The translations under genes were made by a program, and so were the position numbers. Shown here piece by piece: positions 1-11,947 of a DNA stretch of 64,000 bases. The stretch's first letter is position 1; each line of letters starts with the position of its first letter. The stretch comes from Linnemannia elongata (Eukaryota; Mortierellomycota; Mortierellomycetes; Mortierellales; Mortierellaceae): assembly GCA_036320915.1 (NCBI GenBank), contig JAXBDG010000015.1:930001-994000 (forward strand), read 5' to 3'. The notes under the pieces were generated by a model. It ran no database searches and was not told the DNA's origin. It was given only the letters and a program-made list of their open reading frames with translations.

Positions 1-423
1 GACGAATCCATAAAGGACTTCCTCCTTGAGGTTGGAGGTCAACTCGTCGATGCCACCGGTTCCCCTGGAGTAGAGTGAGATCTTATCTCTTGTGTCATGG
101 TATCCGAGGATGAGCCTACAGTTTAGATTTTGAGAAGCGACACTTATGAGTTGTCTCGTTGATGTGGTTTCCTCACTCTGGCATACTCTTGTGTGTTTCA
201 ATCCTTGTTAGTTGTTGTTATCGTTGACGATGGTTGTTGCTGTTGTCGTCACTCTCGTCTCGTGGACCATTTTTTTGAGGCTTGTGGTTGCAAGTATCAT
301 TGGTTGTTCCGGTGGGCGGTGAAGAAGAAAAAGTTGGGTCGATTTTTACCAGTTGGTGGGAGTTCCAGAGATGATATCCTGGTAGGCCTCAAGGATGGCG
401 GGATCAGTCAAGTCGCAGGACAT
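1..423 (-). CDS. Coactosin-like (ADF-H) actin-binding protein, partial at left edge
   Basis: Probable F-actin side-binding protein of the coactosin/ADF-H family, acting in the cortical cytoskeleton. Exon 1 is 423-350 and starts with MSCDLTDPAILEAYQDI; exon 2 is 115-1 and runs off the window. The intron (349-116) begins GTAAAAA and ends CTAAACTGTAG. The splice rebuilds a Trp codon and gives NWLILGYHD, then SLYSRGTGGIDELTSNLK, which matches the family pattern of an N-terminal D-P-x-I-x-x-A-Y helix and a later GSGG-x-x-E-L-x-x-L segment. About 63 residues are visible of the usual 140 or so; the rest lies outside. It is divergent from the AP-1 sigma gene. Seen: both exons and splice signals. Inferred: the function, from motif resemblance only. 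Confidence 0.75.
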
Positions 424-1607
424 TATGTGTTATTATGAGGTTGGAGGGTGGTGGTATATGTGCGCTATAGAAGAAGAGAAGACGAAGAGAGGGCGTAAGT
501 TTTTGAGAGTTGAGGAGGAGTAGATGATGAGCAAAGTTGGACAGGAGGGTGGGAGAATGATGGCGTTCAGGTGTTTTACGTGTAAGGGAGAAAGAGAGAG
601 AGAGAGTGAGTGACAAGCTGCAGATGTCTGTGGGCTGAGAGGGTGATGGTGAGAAAGGGGGTATTGATGAGAGAAGGAAAGAAAAGGTGCTGAGAAGAAG
701 AAGGATGATGAGCAGCGAAGTGGAAAAGGTAAAAAAGAAAAAGAAGACTAAGAAGGGAAAAGGAAGAGGCTGGAACTCGAAGTTACCTTTTCAATAATTC
801 TCGGGTTAAAGAAAGAAGAAAAAAATTCTATTTTTTCCCCTCCTCCCCTCTCTGCAACGACAATATACATACGGTATCATCTTCTGTAGTATGGATGTGT
901 GAGGTGTCTCTTGTCTCTTGTTGGCACTGAGAGCACTCCTCTCTCGTTGCTCTTTTTTTGTGAACTGTCAGCCAGCCATAGACTGGATCTGGCCATCATC
1001 GGCTCTCGACTCTGTTTTTGTATGTCTCTCTGTCTTGGTTGGCGAACTTGCAATCCTACCTTACCTACTCCCTCAAAAAACGTGTCTTTTGTGTCCTTCT
1101 CCTTCTTCATCGCCCTTGTTTGTCCTACCTCTTCACTCGGCTGGATATCTAGGCATTCTGTTGAAGACAAAAAGTCATCTATAGAAACATGCCTTCATGA
1201 ACAATAAAACTTTGGTGGCACATATCCATCCTCCTTTTACACTTTGACTCCTCCCGCGCCAGAATTCAAGGTCAAGCAAGACACCTTTTTTTTTTTTTTT
1301 TTTCTTTTTTCCCTCCAATTAGGGAGATTGACCTATCGCATGTGCTGCACAGTCCAAGTGAATCATGACTGCTTCCCTGCGTTCCCTTTGAACTGAACTA
1401 GAGAGTGGTGTGGTGTGGCCTGTCAGCGTCCCTTGCCTTGGGAGGTTGGCATCATCTCTTTCGTCTTTCACTTCTTCTGCAACTACATCTCTCCTGACAC
1501 AACCGCCGCTACATTAACAGACACACCATCGCACATCACTCAGGGAACCAACAACAAGTAGCAAGGACCAACGCCGCGATAGGATACAACAGACACACCA
1601 GCTCGTC
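424..1607. other. Intergenic region between divergent coactosin-like and AP-1 sigma genes
   Basis: No coding signal is supported. The part next to the coactosin-like gene is GA-rich on the plus strand (CT-rich in that gene's sense), typical of a fungal 5' leader. A run of about 19 T lies near 1287-1305. Both promoters must be here, but no clear TATA box was found. Confidence 0.5.
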
Positions 1608-2945
1608 ATGGTAATGCAAGATAAACCCAACTTCAGCAAACAGACATCATCAACTCAGGAACCACTTGTTCTCAGGGTGTTGACCACAAGGACTGGTCGC
1701 GCGCGCGTTGGACCCTTTCAATTGACTCAGAGAATAAAGAACTCACACTTTGGATTGGCCTTAATTGGTCTTTCCAATCGTCTCAAGGAACAAAGACCCG
1801 CACTCTGGGTCGAACCGTTTTGTCGTATTCTTGACTATTCTGCTGGTCCTTTGTCCAGACGACCCATACGTTCCAACCATCAGTTGCCACGTTGCTACTC
1901 AACTCCTCCATTCAGGGGGGTATCACCAACACACTAATTGACGCATCATGGATTAACACCACCATTATATCGACAACTTTTTCACTCCGGTTCAACTACA
2001 ATTAGATCAACTTTATCATCATCTTCAACAGACAGGGCAAGATCCGCCTGACGAGGTGGTACCAATACATGACCGACAAACAAAAGGCGTCGCTCAGTCA
2101 GGATGTCGTAACACAGATCCTGGCACGAAAGCGCGGCATGTGCAATATCCTCGAGCTCGAAGGCAGACGTGAAACGCGAGGCAAGGCCATCTACAAGAGG
2201 TATGACTTCTCTTCATTCGTTGCATGACTGAGTGGATGAAAGGAGAGAAAGGGTGCAACGGTTGAGTGTGTGTGTATGTATGTATGTGTGTGTGTGTGTA
2301 TGTGTGTGTGTGTGTGTGTGTGTGGGGGGGGTTATTTGTGCATCTCACAAAAACCCCTTGGAATATCTTTTTGACTGATCAAAGAGCCGCCACGTATCAG
2401 ATCAGTAGCAACCCTTTCTTCCTTCTGGACATTTCGCGACTGATTGGCGAAGCGCCTGGAACTGATGCCGTCTTTCTTACTTTACCATCTTTTCGACGGG
2501 TCGATTTAGATATGCATCGTTGTTCTTTTGCTTTGGAATCGACTGGAATGACAACGAGCTGTCAGGACTGGAGGTACTGCACAAGTATGTCGAATGTCTG
2601 GATCAGTACTTTGGAAACGTGTGCGAACTCGACATTATTTATAACTACTCTGCGGTAAGCGTCTCCTTCTCTTTCTCTCTCAACCTAACCGTTTAAGTAT
2701 TACTGAAAAAAAAACAACAATGAAAACCACATACAGAAGGTAACACTGTCTCATCTTAATGTTGTCGTTTTTTTTCATCTTTTGTCTTCACTCCATAGGC
2801 ATATCAAGTCATGGACGAGATGCTGCTGGGAGGACATGCGCAGGAGACCAACAAAAAGGTCGTGGTCAAGCATTGCAAAGGATTCGACAAACTCGAGGAA
2901 TCAGATAGCATCGTCCACAACCTCCGAGCGTCCAACATTGCCTGA
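1608..2945 (+). CDS. AP-1 complex small subunit sigma
   Basis: Small (sigma) subunit of the AP-1 clathrin adaptor, which sorts cargo at the trans-Golgi network and endosomes. Exons are 1608-1610, 2006-2199, 2510-2654 and 2799-2945, giving 162 residues, close to the usual 155-160. All phases join cleanly. The first coding exon is only the ATG. The product starts [20 protein letters not shown], then has [33 protein letters not shown] and [17 protein letters not shown]. The L-A-R-K-R-x-M-C-N-x-L-E segment and V-C-E-L-D-I-I-Y favour AP-1 over AP-2 and AP-3 sigma. Intron 2 carries a TG-repeat microsatellite. The stop is only 169 bp from the stop of the convergent DHHC gene. Confidence 0.9.
2264..2323. 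repeat. TG/TATG microsatellite in AP-1 sigma intron 2
   Basis: About 60 bp of GT repeat with TATG interruptions, followed by a short G run, inside the second intron of the AP-1 sigma gene. Confidence 0.9.
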
Positions 2946-3114
2946 TCTCTGGACTAGAACCGTGACAGACATTACTCCAAGAGAGGCACTGTTTCTCCTT
3001 TTCGTTGACAATAATAATAAAGCAGGATTTTTGGGGGCGGTGCGCCTAGATGTTGAGAGAAGCACTTGTGTGATATTAAAGAGGCAAAAGAAAAAAGAAT
3101 AATATTGTAGAGAT

Positions 3115-5649
3115 CTACTTGGACTTTTTCTTCTTCTTGCTTTTCGATTTGGTCTTGGTCCCTACTGCCTCACCACCACCAGTCGCACCACCGCCATTAG
3201 ACACCACAATCTGGTCTTTGAGAGCCTGCTCCCGTTCCAGCATCATGGTATAAAAAGTCTTTTGTCCCGTAGACGCAGCAGCGGCCGCCGAGAACGGCGT
3301 CTCAGGTACACCTACACCTTTAGCCATCAACCCCGGAGGCCGACACCCAACATCTACCCCATCCCCTTCATCCCACTCGTCTACTTCTTCCTCGCTTCCA
3401 GCGCCTACGCCAGTCGACTGGTTAATATTATCAAAGAATCGCCCAATCTTGTGACGATTCTTCCCGTTCAGTGTCACTTCGTCGTCCACATCCACATCCT
3501 CGTCGTCGTAGTCGCCCTCCTCTTCTTCTTCGTCAGCGTAGGCGAGGTATGGGTTAAGTTGATCCAGATCGCTCCCGTCCTCATCCTCGTACCGATCGTC
3601 ATCGTACACGTCATACTCATTTTCGTCCCACTCGTCACTCGCAACATCATACGGCAAATCGTCCACATCATCCGAGCTGGCATCCTCGTCCTCGTCTTCC
3701 TCATCGTAATACTCTCCATCATCGTTGTAGTCCTCGTACACTCGATTTCCTTGCATGCCTCCAGGCAACTGACTGTAAACATCTCCCTCAATATCCGACA
3801 AACCCTCCTGATAATCTTCCTCCTCTCCTTCATCACCATCGCCTGCATGCGCTGTTCCAGAGTACGCCTGCTCTTGTCCATGAAGTTGCGCATATCTAAG
3901 TTGACGATCGTACAAGTCCGCGCGTTGTTGAACTGTAAGATCTTGGACGATCCACCCCTCACTACCACGACGGACATGGGTTGGGAAATGAGGCGCTGCA
4001 CCAGAAGTGGTCGATCCTCTCGAGGGGTTCCTGCTCCTCCGTCCGCCTTGATTCGAGCCAGCCTCAGGAGTGATGGGCGTGCTCAATGTGCTCAAGTCCC
4101 TGTTCTTCTGCGACCGCACTCCTGTTCCTGTTCTTGCACCACCACGACGATGAACTCCAGATGACGACGCATACTCGGACACAAACGTCCTCGCTTGCCG
4201 CTTGGAAGTATGATACTCCCGAGGTGGCCAAACAGTCGCCGCATCTTTATCATCCGTCACCTCAAACTCTGTTCCTGATCCTTGCATCGGTTGAGGCCAC
4301 AACCACAACAACACACTCTCTCCCAGGATCTGGCGATAATTGCGAAGACAGCCTACATCATACGGGAACTTGGCCTAAAAATAAAGATTAAAAATATTAA
4401 TAACCGTCCAGCGCTGTTGCTGTTATCGCTTGAAAAAAAAAAAAAAAAAACCAACACAGCCGCATGGTTGAAGGGGGGTGTGAAAAGGGGAGAGGGGACA
4501 CTCACTTTGCGAAGTTTGCCCTTTTTGACCATGGCTTCGACTTTTTCCTGCTCCCAGACTTCGATTGTCGAGGTGTTGCTTATGAGACACCAAAGGTGGT
4601 AGATACACAAAATCCCGACCGCCAACAGGACTCCGCCGTCGACAATGATATTGACCGCCAGGAATACGATCTGCGTCTTTGTTGGACCATCATCACGATA
4701 CTGTTGCAGTTGCAAGTCCCCAAAAAGAATCAATTATGTTAATACAACTGCGAAGCATAGGGCATATAAAAAAAAGACATCGTCTCGCTCTTACACACAC
4801 ACTCTCTCTCTCTTCAATGTGTCAGCGCAGTGAATGACTTACCATATACCTGTTCTCGTTTTGGATGGCATCCCAAACACGAGCCAGCAACAGAACCATA
4901 CACGCACCAGTCGTGATCGTCACCCAGGTAATAAATCGAAGGAAATGGCCATAGTTAAAGTGGCCCACACAGTTATTGATCCAAGGACAATGGTGGTCCA
5001 TCTTGAGGACACACTTCTTGCAGATCCGGCAATGATGCGATCGGGGCGGCTTGAAGGCTTCGCAGTTCTTGCAGTATCGTGGCAGTGGTGTTTTTTTCTT
5101 CTTGATGGTGGTGTCTTTGGTGTTGTTGTGGTTGCCGGATCGATCCCTGACTTCGGAGGCGATGTCCTGACTCTCAATGGCTGTAGACCGTCCAATGGCA
5201 ATATCATCGTCCGCGCCAGCTGCGACAGTGTCCGTGCTCTTCTTGTCCACCTCGTCCATTACATCATTCTCCTCCTTTGGCACCTAAACTCGATCGAAAA
5301 AAAAAAGACAACGTCAGCTATCCATGTCTCTACCGACCAATTCAAACAATTACAAGCACAATCAAATGAGCCCTCTCCACATAAATAGAACCATCGACAA
5401 AGAATAAAGGCCAATTGAACTTACACCCCACCCAGGAGGAGTAGAACCCGGTTCGGTAGTACAGGCAAGGTAATAATGCCAATAGATAAAGCTGACTCCG
5501 ATATTGAAGGGCACCAGGACCATGAAGGTTGACTGGACAGAGATGGACATGAGCCAGGGGATGAAGACAAAGACCTGGCTGGTGATGGCGATGTAGGCAA
5601 TCAGCAGTGTCACTCCGGCGACGATGTACCGACTTCCTGTGAATAGCAT
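3115..5649 (-). CDS. DHHC palmitoyltransferase (PFA4-like) with long acidic C-terminal tail
   Basis: Membrane protein S-acyltransferase that moves palmitate from palmitoyl-CoA to protein cysteines, probably at the ER/Golgi. Exons are 5649-5425, 5283-4843, 4700-4506 and 4374-3115, giving about 706 residues. Two N-terminal hydrophobic spans (residues 5-60) are followed by [14 protein letters not shown], the zinc/DHHC core from [15 protein letters not shown] through [18 protein letters not shown], two more hydrophobic spans, and then [17 protein letters not shown], a segment typical of PFA4/ZDHHC6 relatives. After residue 300 or so the protein becomes low-complexity and strongly acidic (Asp/Glu/Tyr-rich) and ends in a Lys/Ser-rich [14 protein letters not shown]4 enzymes are usually near 430 residues, so the tail is an unusual addition. 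Function is secure; the exact orthologue is inferred. Confidence 0.9.
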
Positions 5650-6164
5650 TTTTATTCTGTTTTCGCTACTCGCTCCCTCTATGCTGCTGCAGCTGTCGTT
5701 GTTGTTGTCTTTTGCTGTGTTGCAGTTGATGTTCCTGTTGAGAATGGCAAGTCGGTATTGGTGGATATAGTTGCCTTTGTTGAGCAATCGATGTAGATGC
5801 TGATCCTGAGAGGTGTGGATAGTGCTGATACTGTCGTCGGGAGGAGGTGAGAAGTTGGATAAGAAATAGTAAGGAAATGAAAGAAAGGAAGGAGAAGAAA
5901 GAAGGAAAAGAAGGTTGCAAAGAACTGAAAGGGGGACAAGGGGAACGCTTGAGTGTGCATCAAGATTTAATTGAAACCCTTGGTGGCACACACCACGTGA
6001 TGTCGGTCTGATATCACTCCATTTCCGTGCCTGAAATTAAGGTAAAAAAACATGCTAGATCAGTCAAATATCTTTACGTTTATTATCAACGAAAGTGTTC
6101 AACTGCCTCGTATGATTCAAGACATATTGCTAGTGTCTTATCATTCGCGTGCCTCATCGGCCAA
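5650..6164. other. Spacer between DHHC gene 5' end and USP gene 3' end
   Basis: About 515 bp between tandem minus-strand genes. It holds the CT-rich (minus sense) leader and promoter of the DHHC gene at 5650-5960 and the 3' UTR of the deubiquitinase. No further gene is supported. Confidence 0.5.
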
Positions 6165-7337
6165 TTATGCCTTCCTAGGTTTGCCATTCGGTACTTGGCC
6201 GCGACCGTATGGGTTCGAAGACGGCGCCGTCTGTTGGTGGTATATGTTGTACTGGGGTTGGTAAACTGTAGACGGATGTGGAAGTTGATTCAATTGGTGT
6301 TGGTGCGAAAACGCTATGGTGCGAGCGTTGTTCCTGACTGGGCTGATCGGTGACGTTTTTGGATCTGGCGCATACAAGTCCAACGCAGCTAAATTTAAAC
6401 AAGAAAATTTAAGAGATTGACATTAGCATTGAAGGGATGGACACACAAACACAACAGAAGACTCGAAGACATCTCCAATTCATTCACTGAAGTTTTACCT
6501 CTAACAAATTCAGGGCCACCGCCATAGATGTTTTGCAAGTAGTTCCAGACAACAACATTGATGCCGCGATAGTCCGTGCCTAAGGAAGTAGCGTACATTA
6601 TTGGTAAGTATGCGTGTTCTTCCTTAACCTTGAATATGTTAGATCAGTTGCTGTGGACATCTTAGATTTTCAAGTCCTTGGGTAGCTTACCTCGTTTCAT
6701 GCCTGCTCTGGGCTGACCATTGTCTTTGAGGAACTGAGAGTTTCTAATAGGTCCTGGAGGTTTGTCTAAAAAACAACGTGAAACAAAGAGAAAGGAGTAT
6801 GAGTAACAATGACTTCTAATGAACATATAGCAACTCATTGATATCACCATAAAGCAATCGAGCATAGTAGTTACCTCCGGCTTTGAATGCATGCCACTCC
6901 TTGAGCCAGTCGGCTCCGATGAGATACCAGAGTTGGCCTTCAGAAATGACAGTGGAGTCCAATCTTGCCACGTCCTGCTCTTCGCGTCGTCTTCTCTCGT
7001 CCAACTCAGCTTCCTCATACTATAGAACGATACAAGACGAATGGATCAATGAAGCATGTTTAGAATATGGAACCACTGCAGCACATGCTCATGGAAGCTT
7101 TCGCATGCTACGAGAAAACTTACTGCACAAATGGAGCAGGCCATCTTTTCAGACTCCAGTGCTGAAATATTCACGACTGGACTACCGTCAGTCCCGTACA
7201 TCTCCACGAGTGCGTCCCATGCGATCCGGGGAATAGGCGTCACCATGAGCATGACATTTCGCGTCGTCGCCACGTTAATGCCGCCGTGAGGACACAAAAA
7301 ATCGTGATTACTGATGGGTCCTGGCTGTGATTTCATG

Positions 7338-7383
<46 letters not shown>

Positions 7384-10300
7384 CTGAACATGAGTATCAA
7401 TCGAATCGTTTCATGTTGCTCATGCCATCCTCAAGGAGTAATTGATGGCATCGAAAACGTACACTGGTAAGGTACTTCCACCGGCATAACCAAAGACTTG
7501 AAATGTACACCAAAAGATCGTTGTCGTAGATCTGCATCAGCGGCTTCGTCATATACTTGGATATCCTTGTTCGATCCTCGTCGCGATGTGGTGACTTTCG
7601 TTGGTAGAACAAAATATACGCCTCCATCTTGGCAACATCGGCAGGCGCCTTTCTTGTGACGTACTAACGAAAGAAGTAGGGTAGTGCAGTCAGCGGTAGT
7701 TAGCAAGGTGAAATGGCCAAAGTGTATTGATATTTCATGCAGCAAGGCATATGCAGATACAGGCACTGTCACTTACGGTGTCGTCAAACTCGTACCAGCA
7801 TCCATCGACGGCGTGTTTGGCATATCCAATGTAATGGCCACCTACGAATATCAAGAATTATTTGTCAGTCTAGCCAGAAAACGCTGGACAACGAGTGGCA
7901 CAGCTATCGAACTCATCCCAGTAGTAACGGTTACCTCCAACGACTCCTCTGTGGCGGACCATGGCGTACAGGTCGTATTTACTATTGCTGAGTTCTTGGT
8001 GGTCCGTTGATTTCAGAAAGGGTGTCATGTCCAAATCCTCCATCGGAAACTGGACATATGTGTTGATTTTCGAGGAGTAAGAGTCGTAGCGGAATCGCTT
8101 CAGGTGGATGCATAGCGTCTCAGGTAATCGTGTAATCTTGAATGTTTTCCTGCAGTCGTTCAGGGCATCGCATTGAGTGCAGCGGTATCGATCCTCGCCA
8201 GTGAGCTCTTCTGTGGCGCAAAACGATGCCAAGCAGTCGGTTAGCTTGATATTGCGGTTGTTGATGCTAGAGAAATGTGCGGTAATGATATTAGTTGGTG
8301 GATTCAGGTGCACCAATATAGTAGCCTCGCGTACGTGCACGAGACCTCGCATGCCTTCGATCCGTACCTGAGCCATCCGCCGATGGAGTCTACAAACGAT
8401 CCCAGCACGCCGCCTTCTTTGTCCTTGCCATTCTTGTCGTCCAGCGTGTCATCAATAATCTTGTTCTTCTTGTCGATTGGTATCGACAGGTCGAAAAACT
8501 TGTCCTCCTTGATGTATTCCTTGCGACAGCTCAGACAGCGGACCCTGCTCTCCAAAGTTCCCTCAAACAGATCGCTGATGATACTGGGATTGGTCACACG
8601 CGCTGGCGTGATCTCGGCGTTCTCCACAAGCGACGAGTTCTCGGAGGACTGCAATGAGCGCGACGATGTTGAAGACCGCGATGAGGCATAGGAGAGACTG
8701 CTGGTGGTGACGACTTTAGGGTTCGACGATCGTGAAGTATCCTTCGAAGTGCCGTTGGAAGATTTGACTGAAGTCTTTTGCGGGGGCTGGACGGCCTTGG
8801 CTTTGTTCATCTTTTCGTCTTGAATGGGTATAGTTGGAAGGGTCATGTTGGGGTCCGCGTACTTTCGTGGATAAGTCAGCTCGTCGTGCAGCTTGTCCAG
8901 GATACACCGTAAAAACTCCTGTGCATCCTGCTGTGATGTCCCCTGAAACATGTCGTTGAATTTTTTCACATCGGAGACCAGATGGGCGGGTGAGAATATT
9001 GCACTAATTAAATGTGAGGCGCAGACAAGTCGACAATATCAGTTTAGTAAACACAGCATATTCAATTAGCGAAAACTTCAATGAGATATGAGAGAGGCAA
9101 AGTGAACTGAGTGTTACCTCTTTCCGCTCCACATGCTGTCAACAAAGTTGAAAAAGCTGTCGACAAGCATAATGTTCTTTTGCCGCGCGTATTCTACCCT
9201 CCGGGACTCCGGGATGAACGCCTCGCATGTCTGAAAGTATTGCGTGAGGGCAGGGCTAGATGGCACAGTATACAGAAAGATTGGTGTAGTTAGGATGTTT
9301 GATCGATCTCAACGTTTCCTGCGATTATACTCCTTGGATTGATCGACACTGGCTAAGAGCTTACGTATGGGCGAGCGCTTGCAGAGCCGCGTTCATGTAA
9401 CAGGTATTTCCCAAGTTCTTTAGTCCTACGAGACCAGTCAAGTCCAGATCCTGAATGGTGCCATCTCCATCCTGCTTGCTCTTCTTTCCTTGCTTTGTAG
9501 AGGTGAAAAATAACCATATTAGAAACCACATCGCAAGGAAATCCTATTAGAAGAATATTCGGGATTATAACGTTCGTTAACATGTCCAACATAGCTCACT
9601 TACCATGCAACGAACGGCAGTTTTCAAAAAGAGCCTTCCAGTTGGTGAGATCAGATTATCTTCAGTAAAGGGGTTCAGCTCACACTCGCAGAAGTAGCAC
9701 CAAATGGTCAATGTCCTGCAGTACAACAATAAAAAGGATCGCGGAGGAGTGAAAAGGAAAGGTAGGAGTTGTCAACATCTACTAAATCAGCCTGCAAGAT
9801 GACAAATCGGCGAAGTAGAAATCAAAGGCAATCAACAAGCAAAAAAAAACAAGCACGGTACCTTGGATTCATGAAGACGCAATGGCAAGCATCCCTGACC
9901 GCCTCCTAGATGCATAAACAAGTCAAGATCCAAAAGGCAAACAAAATCGTTTTAGAGTCATGTCCTTTGGGAACGGATAGCGCGATGACATCAACTCTTT
10001 TTTTTTTTTTTTTTTTTTTTTGAGTAGCAATTGATCATCAAGTACCTTATGAAGTGATCCAAAGTGTATCTTCATGTGCGAGCTACTTGAAGTTGTACAA
10101 ACGACAGCTCGACAGCTCGGCTAATGGTGAATCGATTACAGTAGAAGGGTATTGTTAGGCTGTATTGTTGGTTTTTTGACATGTCGGCACATCGAGCATC
10201 CATTTTGTCAGCTGTGGCAGAGGGAGAACAAGAGCGATGGAGGTGGATGGGCTATGCGGCAGCGCTAATACCAACTCCAGCATAAGTTGAGGAAGGTGCG

Positions 10301-11145
10301 CAGGGAGAGAGAGAGAAAGAGAGGGGAGAGTAAACTCCGTTACCTCCAAGCAGATCCAGAGCCTTGGGACTCTGACCTCACATCCATCACACTTCAAGCT
10401 TGCAGAGGCGAGATTTTTCTATTGTTGCCAGTGGAAAGAACGACGACGGGTTAGTTATTCTATGCTTCCTTGTTGAAATAACGACCAGTGTTTGCCGGAT
10501 AATTTATTTATTGAGAGAGTAGCCCTTGTGATAGGCAGCATTGTTTGTCGTGTCCCTGAACACAGATTTGGCTGATTTTGCCAGATTGTCCCCGTTTCCC
10601 TGCTCCTCCACGGATACCCCGATTCCTGTCCATTAGACACAGCCACAGTTCCGGTTCGTGAAAAGTGAGCAGGGCACCGAGACTGTGGGGAATGGATGGG
10701 TTGTGTATCCCACCCGAAAAACCATACAAAAAACACTGGGTTCTCAACTCCGCCAGTCGTCCCCCCCCCCCCCCCCAAACTCTTCGCTTTCTTTCTCACT
10801 TTGTCTTCTTAAACGAGCACCTTGAAAAGGAGTCTTCGTTGCTCCGTCACGTTGAAAGGCGTGAACCGCTAAGGAAGAAAACAACAACGACAGCTCCGCA
10901 AAGACAACGAGCTGTTGGACCTAAATCCATCCTGGCTTCCCCTGCTAGTCTTGCTAGCCCTCCTGCTCAGTTATCCTGTAAGGCGTGTATGAAGGGAGAG
11001 AAGGTTTGTCCAACTGAATGAATGAGGTCAGGAATGAAGAAGTGCAAGGACTTGCCTTGAAGCTAGTGGATTCAATCTTGGCGAGAGGGTTTGGGCGTGC
11101 AGCCAGTATTGTTGCATGCTCGCAGTGCTTGGTTTCCTGGTGCAT
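6165..11145 (-). CDS. Ubiquitin carboxyl-terminal hydrolase, USP20/USP33-like
   Basis: Cysteine protease that removes ubiquitin. Sixteen exons: 11145-11056, 10391-10344, 10120-10046, 9905-9862, 9715-9604, 9492-9365, 9255-9118, 9003-8368, 8266-7935, 7841-7777, 7663-7463, 7324-7124, 7019-6875, 6765-6691, 6579-6499 and 6388-6165. All phases close, giving about 864 residues. Order: a UBP-type zinc finger ([24 protein letters not shown], residues 7-110), the catalytic Cys box [30 protein letters not shown], a Ser-rich insert, a CxxC zinc pair, the His box [11 protein letters not shown], then two DUSP domains ([39 protein letters not shown]). ZnF-UBP plus USP plus two DUSPs is the USP20/33 layout. 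Intron 1 (11055-10392) appears to be GC-AG. Catalytic residues are intact. Confidence 0.88.
7342..7381. repeat. A40 homopolymer (T40 upstream of a 3' splice site)
   Basis: Forty consecutive A on the plus strand. In the sense of the USP gene this is a T tract about 17 bases before the acceptor of the exon starting at 7324, so it acts as an extreme polypyrimidine tract. Confidence 0.95.
9998..10021. repeat. T24 homopolymer in a USP intron
   Basis: Twenty-four T on the plus strand (A in gene sense) within the intron between exons 10120-10046 and 9905-9862. No function apparent. Confidence 0.9.
10761..10776. repeat. C16 homopolymer in USP intron 1
   Basis: Sixteen C on the plus strand inside the 664-bp first intron of the deubiquitinase gene. 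Confidence 0.9.
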
Positions 11146-11650
11146 AACGCTTTTCTTCTTCCTTGTTCAACGTCAGCCTTTTGTAGGTTGTTGATGGTGA
11201 GCCGACGTGTGTCAAGTCAAGTAAGCTGAGGCAAGGGGAGGAATGGCGAAAGAGAAGGAAAGGAAAAGGGAGTAGAAATGGAGGAGTTGGAGCTGAGGGG
11301 AGGAGCAACAACAAAGACGAACGAGAGGGGTGGAGGGAGGTCGCAGTCGTTTTCTATGTGCGGTGTTGGCGAAGAGGTGAGTAGTAGAAGTAGTGAGGCG
11401 CGTAGGTGCCTAGTAAAGTAAGAAGGAGGAATGAAAGACAAGGGCGGACGGACAAAAAAAAAGGGCACAGCACCAAGGCACGGAGAGAGAAGGTGAAGAA
11501 GGGCAAGGGTTAAGTAAAGGGAAAGTGTTAAGGGAAGGGCAAGGGTTGAGGGAAGGGCAAAGGGCGAACAGAAAAAAAAAGATAAAAAGTATAAGAGAGA
11601 AGTTGAGAAAAGGGACAAGAACAAAGGGAGAATACGAGCAGGCTCCACTT

Positions 11651-11686
<36 letters not shown>

Positions 11687-11947
11687 TCACTTGGACATGC
11701 CAGTCACTTGCATTTGTGCTTGTATACTTGCACACAGCCCACACACTCTCTCACACTCCCTCACACGCACAAACAGTCGACAAAACAATGCATTGAAGAA
11801 AAGGGGCAAGTACATTCAAACACACGAACGACTCAATGGCCCCCATCGATTATCGATATCCTAGCTTGTTGGCCGTTCTGGCCGGTTCAATTCTATTTAC
11901 AAAGCGGCAAGGGGATCAAACGCAAACAGAGGAAAGACGTCCAACTA
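11146..11947. other. Intergenic region upstream of USP gene
   Basis: GA-rich on the plus strand with AGGG-type repeats (11460-11570), then CT and AC microsatellite runs near 11651-11685. It contains the USP promoter/leader and the F-box gene 3' UTR. Long open frames here are low-complexity and not supported as genes. Confidence 0.5.

Noticed and set aside
3262..4164. Long plus-strand open frame of 300 codons
   Set aside because: It is antisense to the acidic tail of the DHHC protein; Asp/Glu codon runs read backwards give Ile/Val/Ser-rich frames.
11217..11744. Minus-strand frames with long Leu/Ser/Pro runs
   Set aside because: CT-rich 5' leader and microsatellite sequence of the USP gene, no domain and no splice support.
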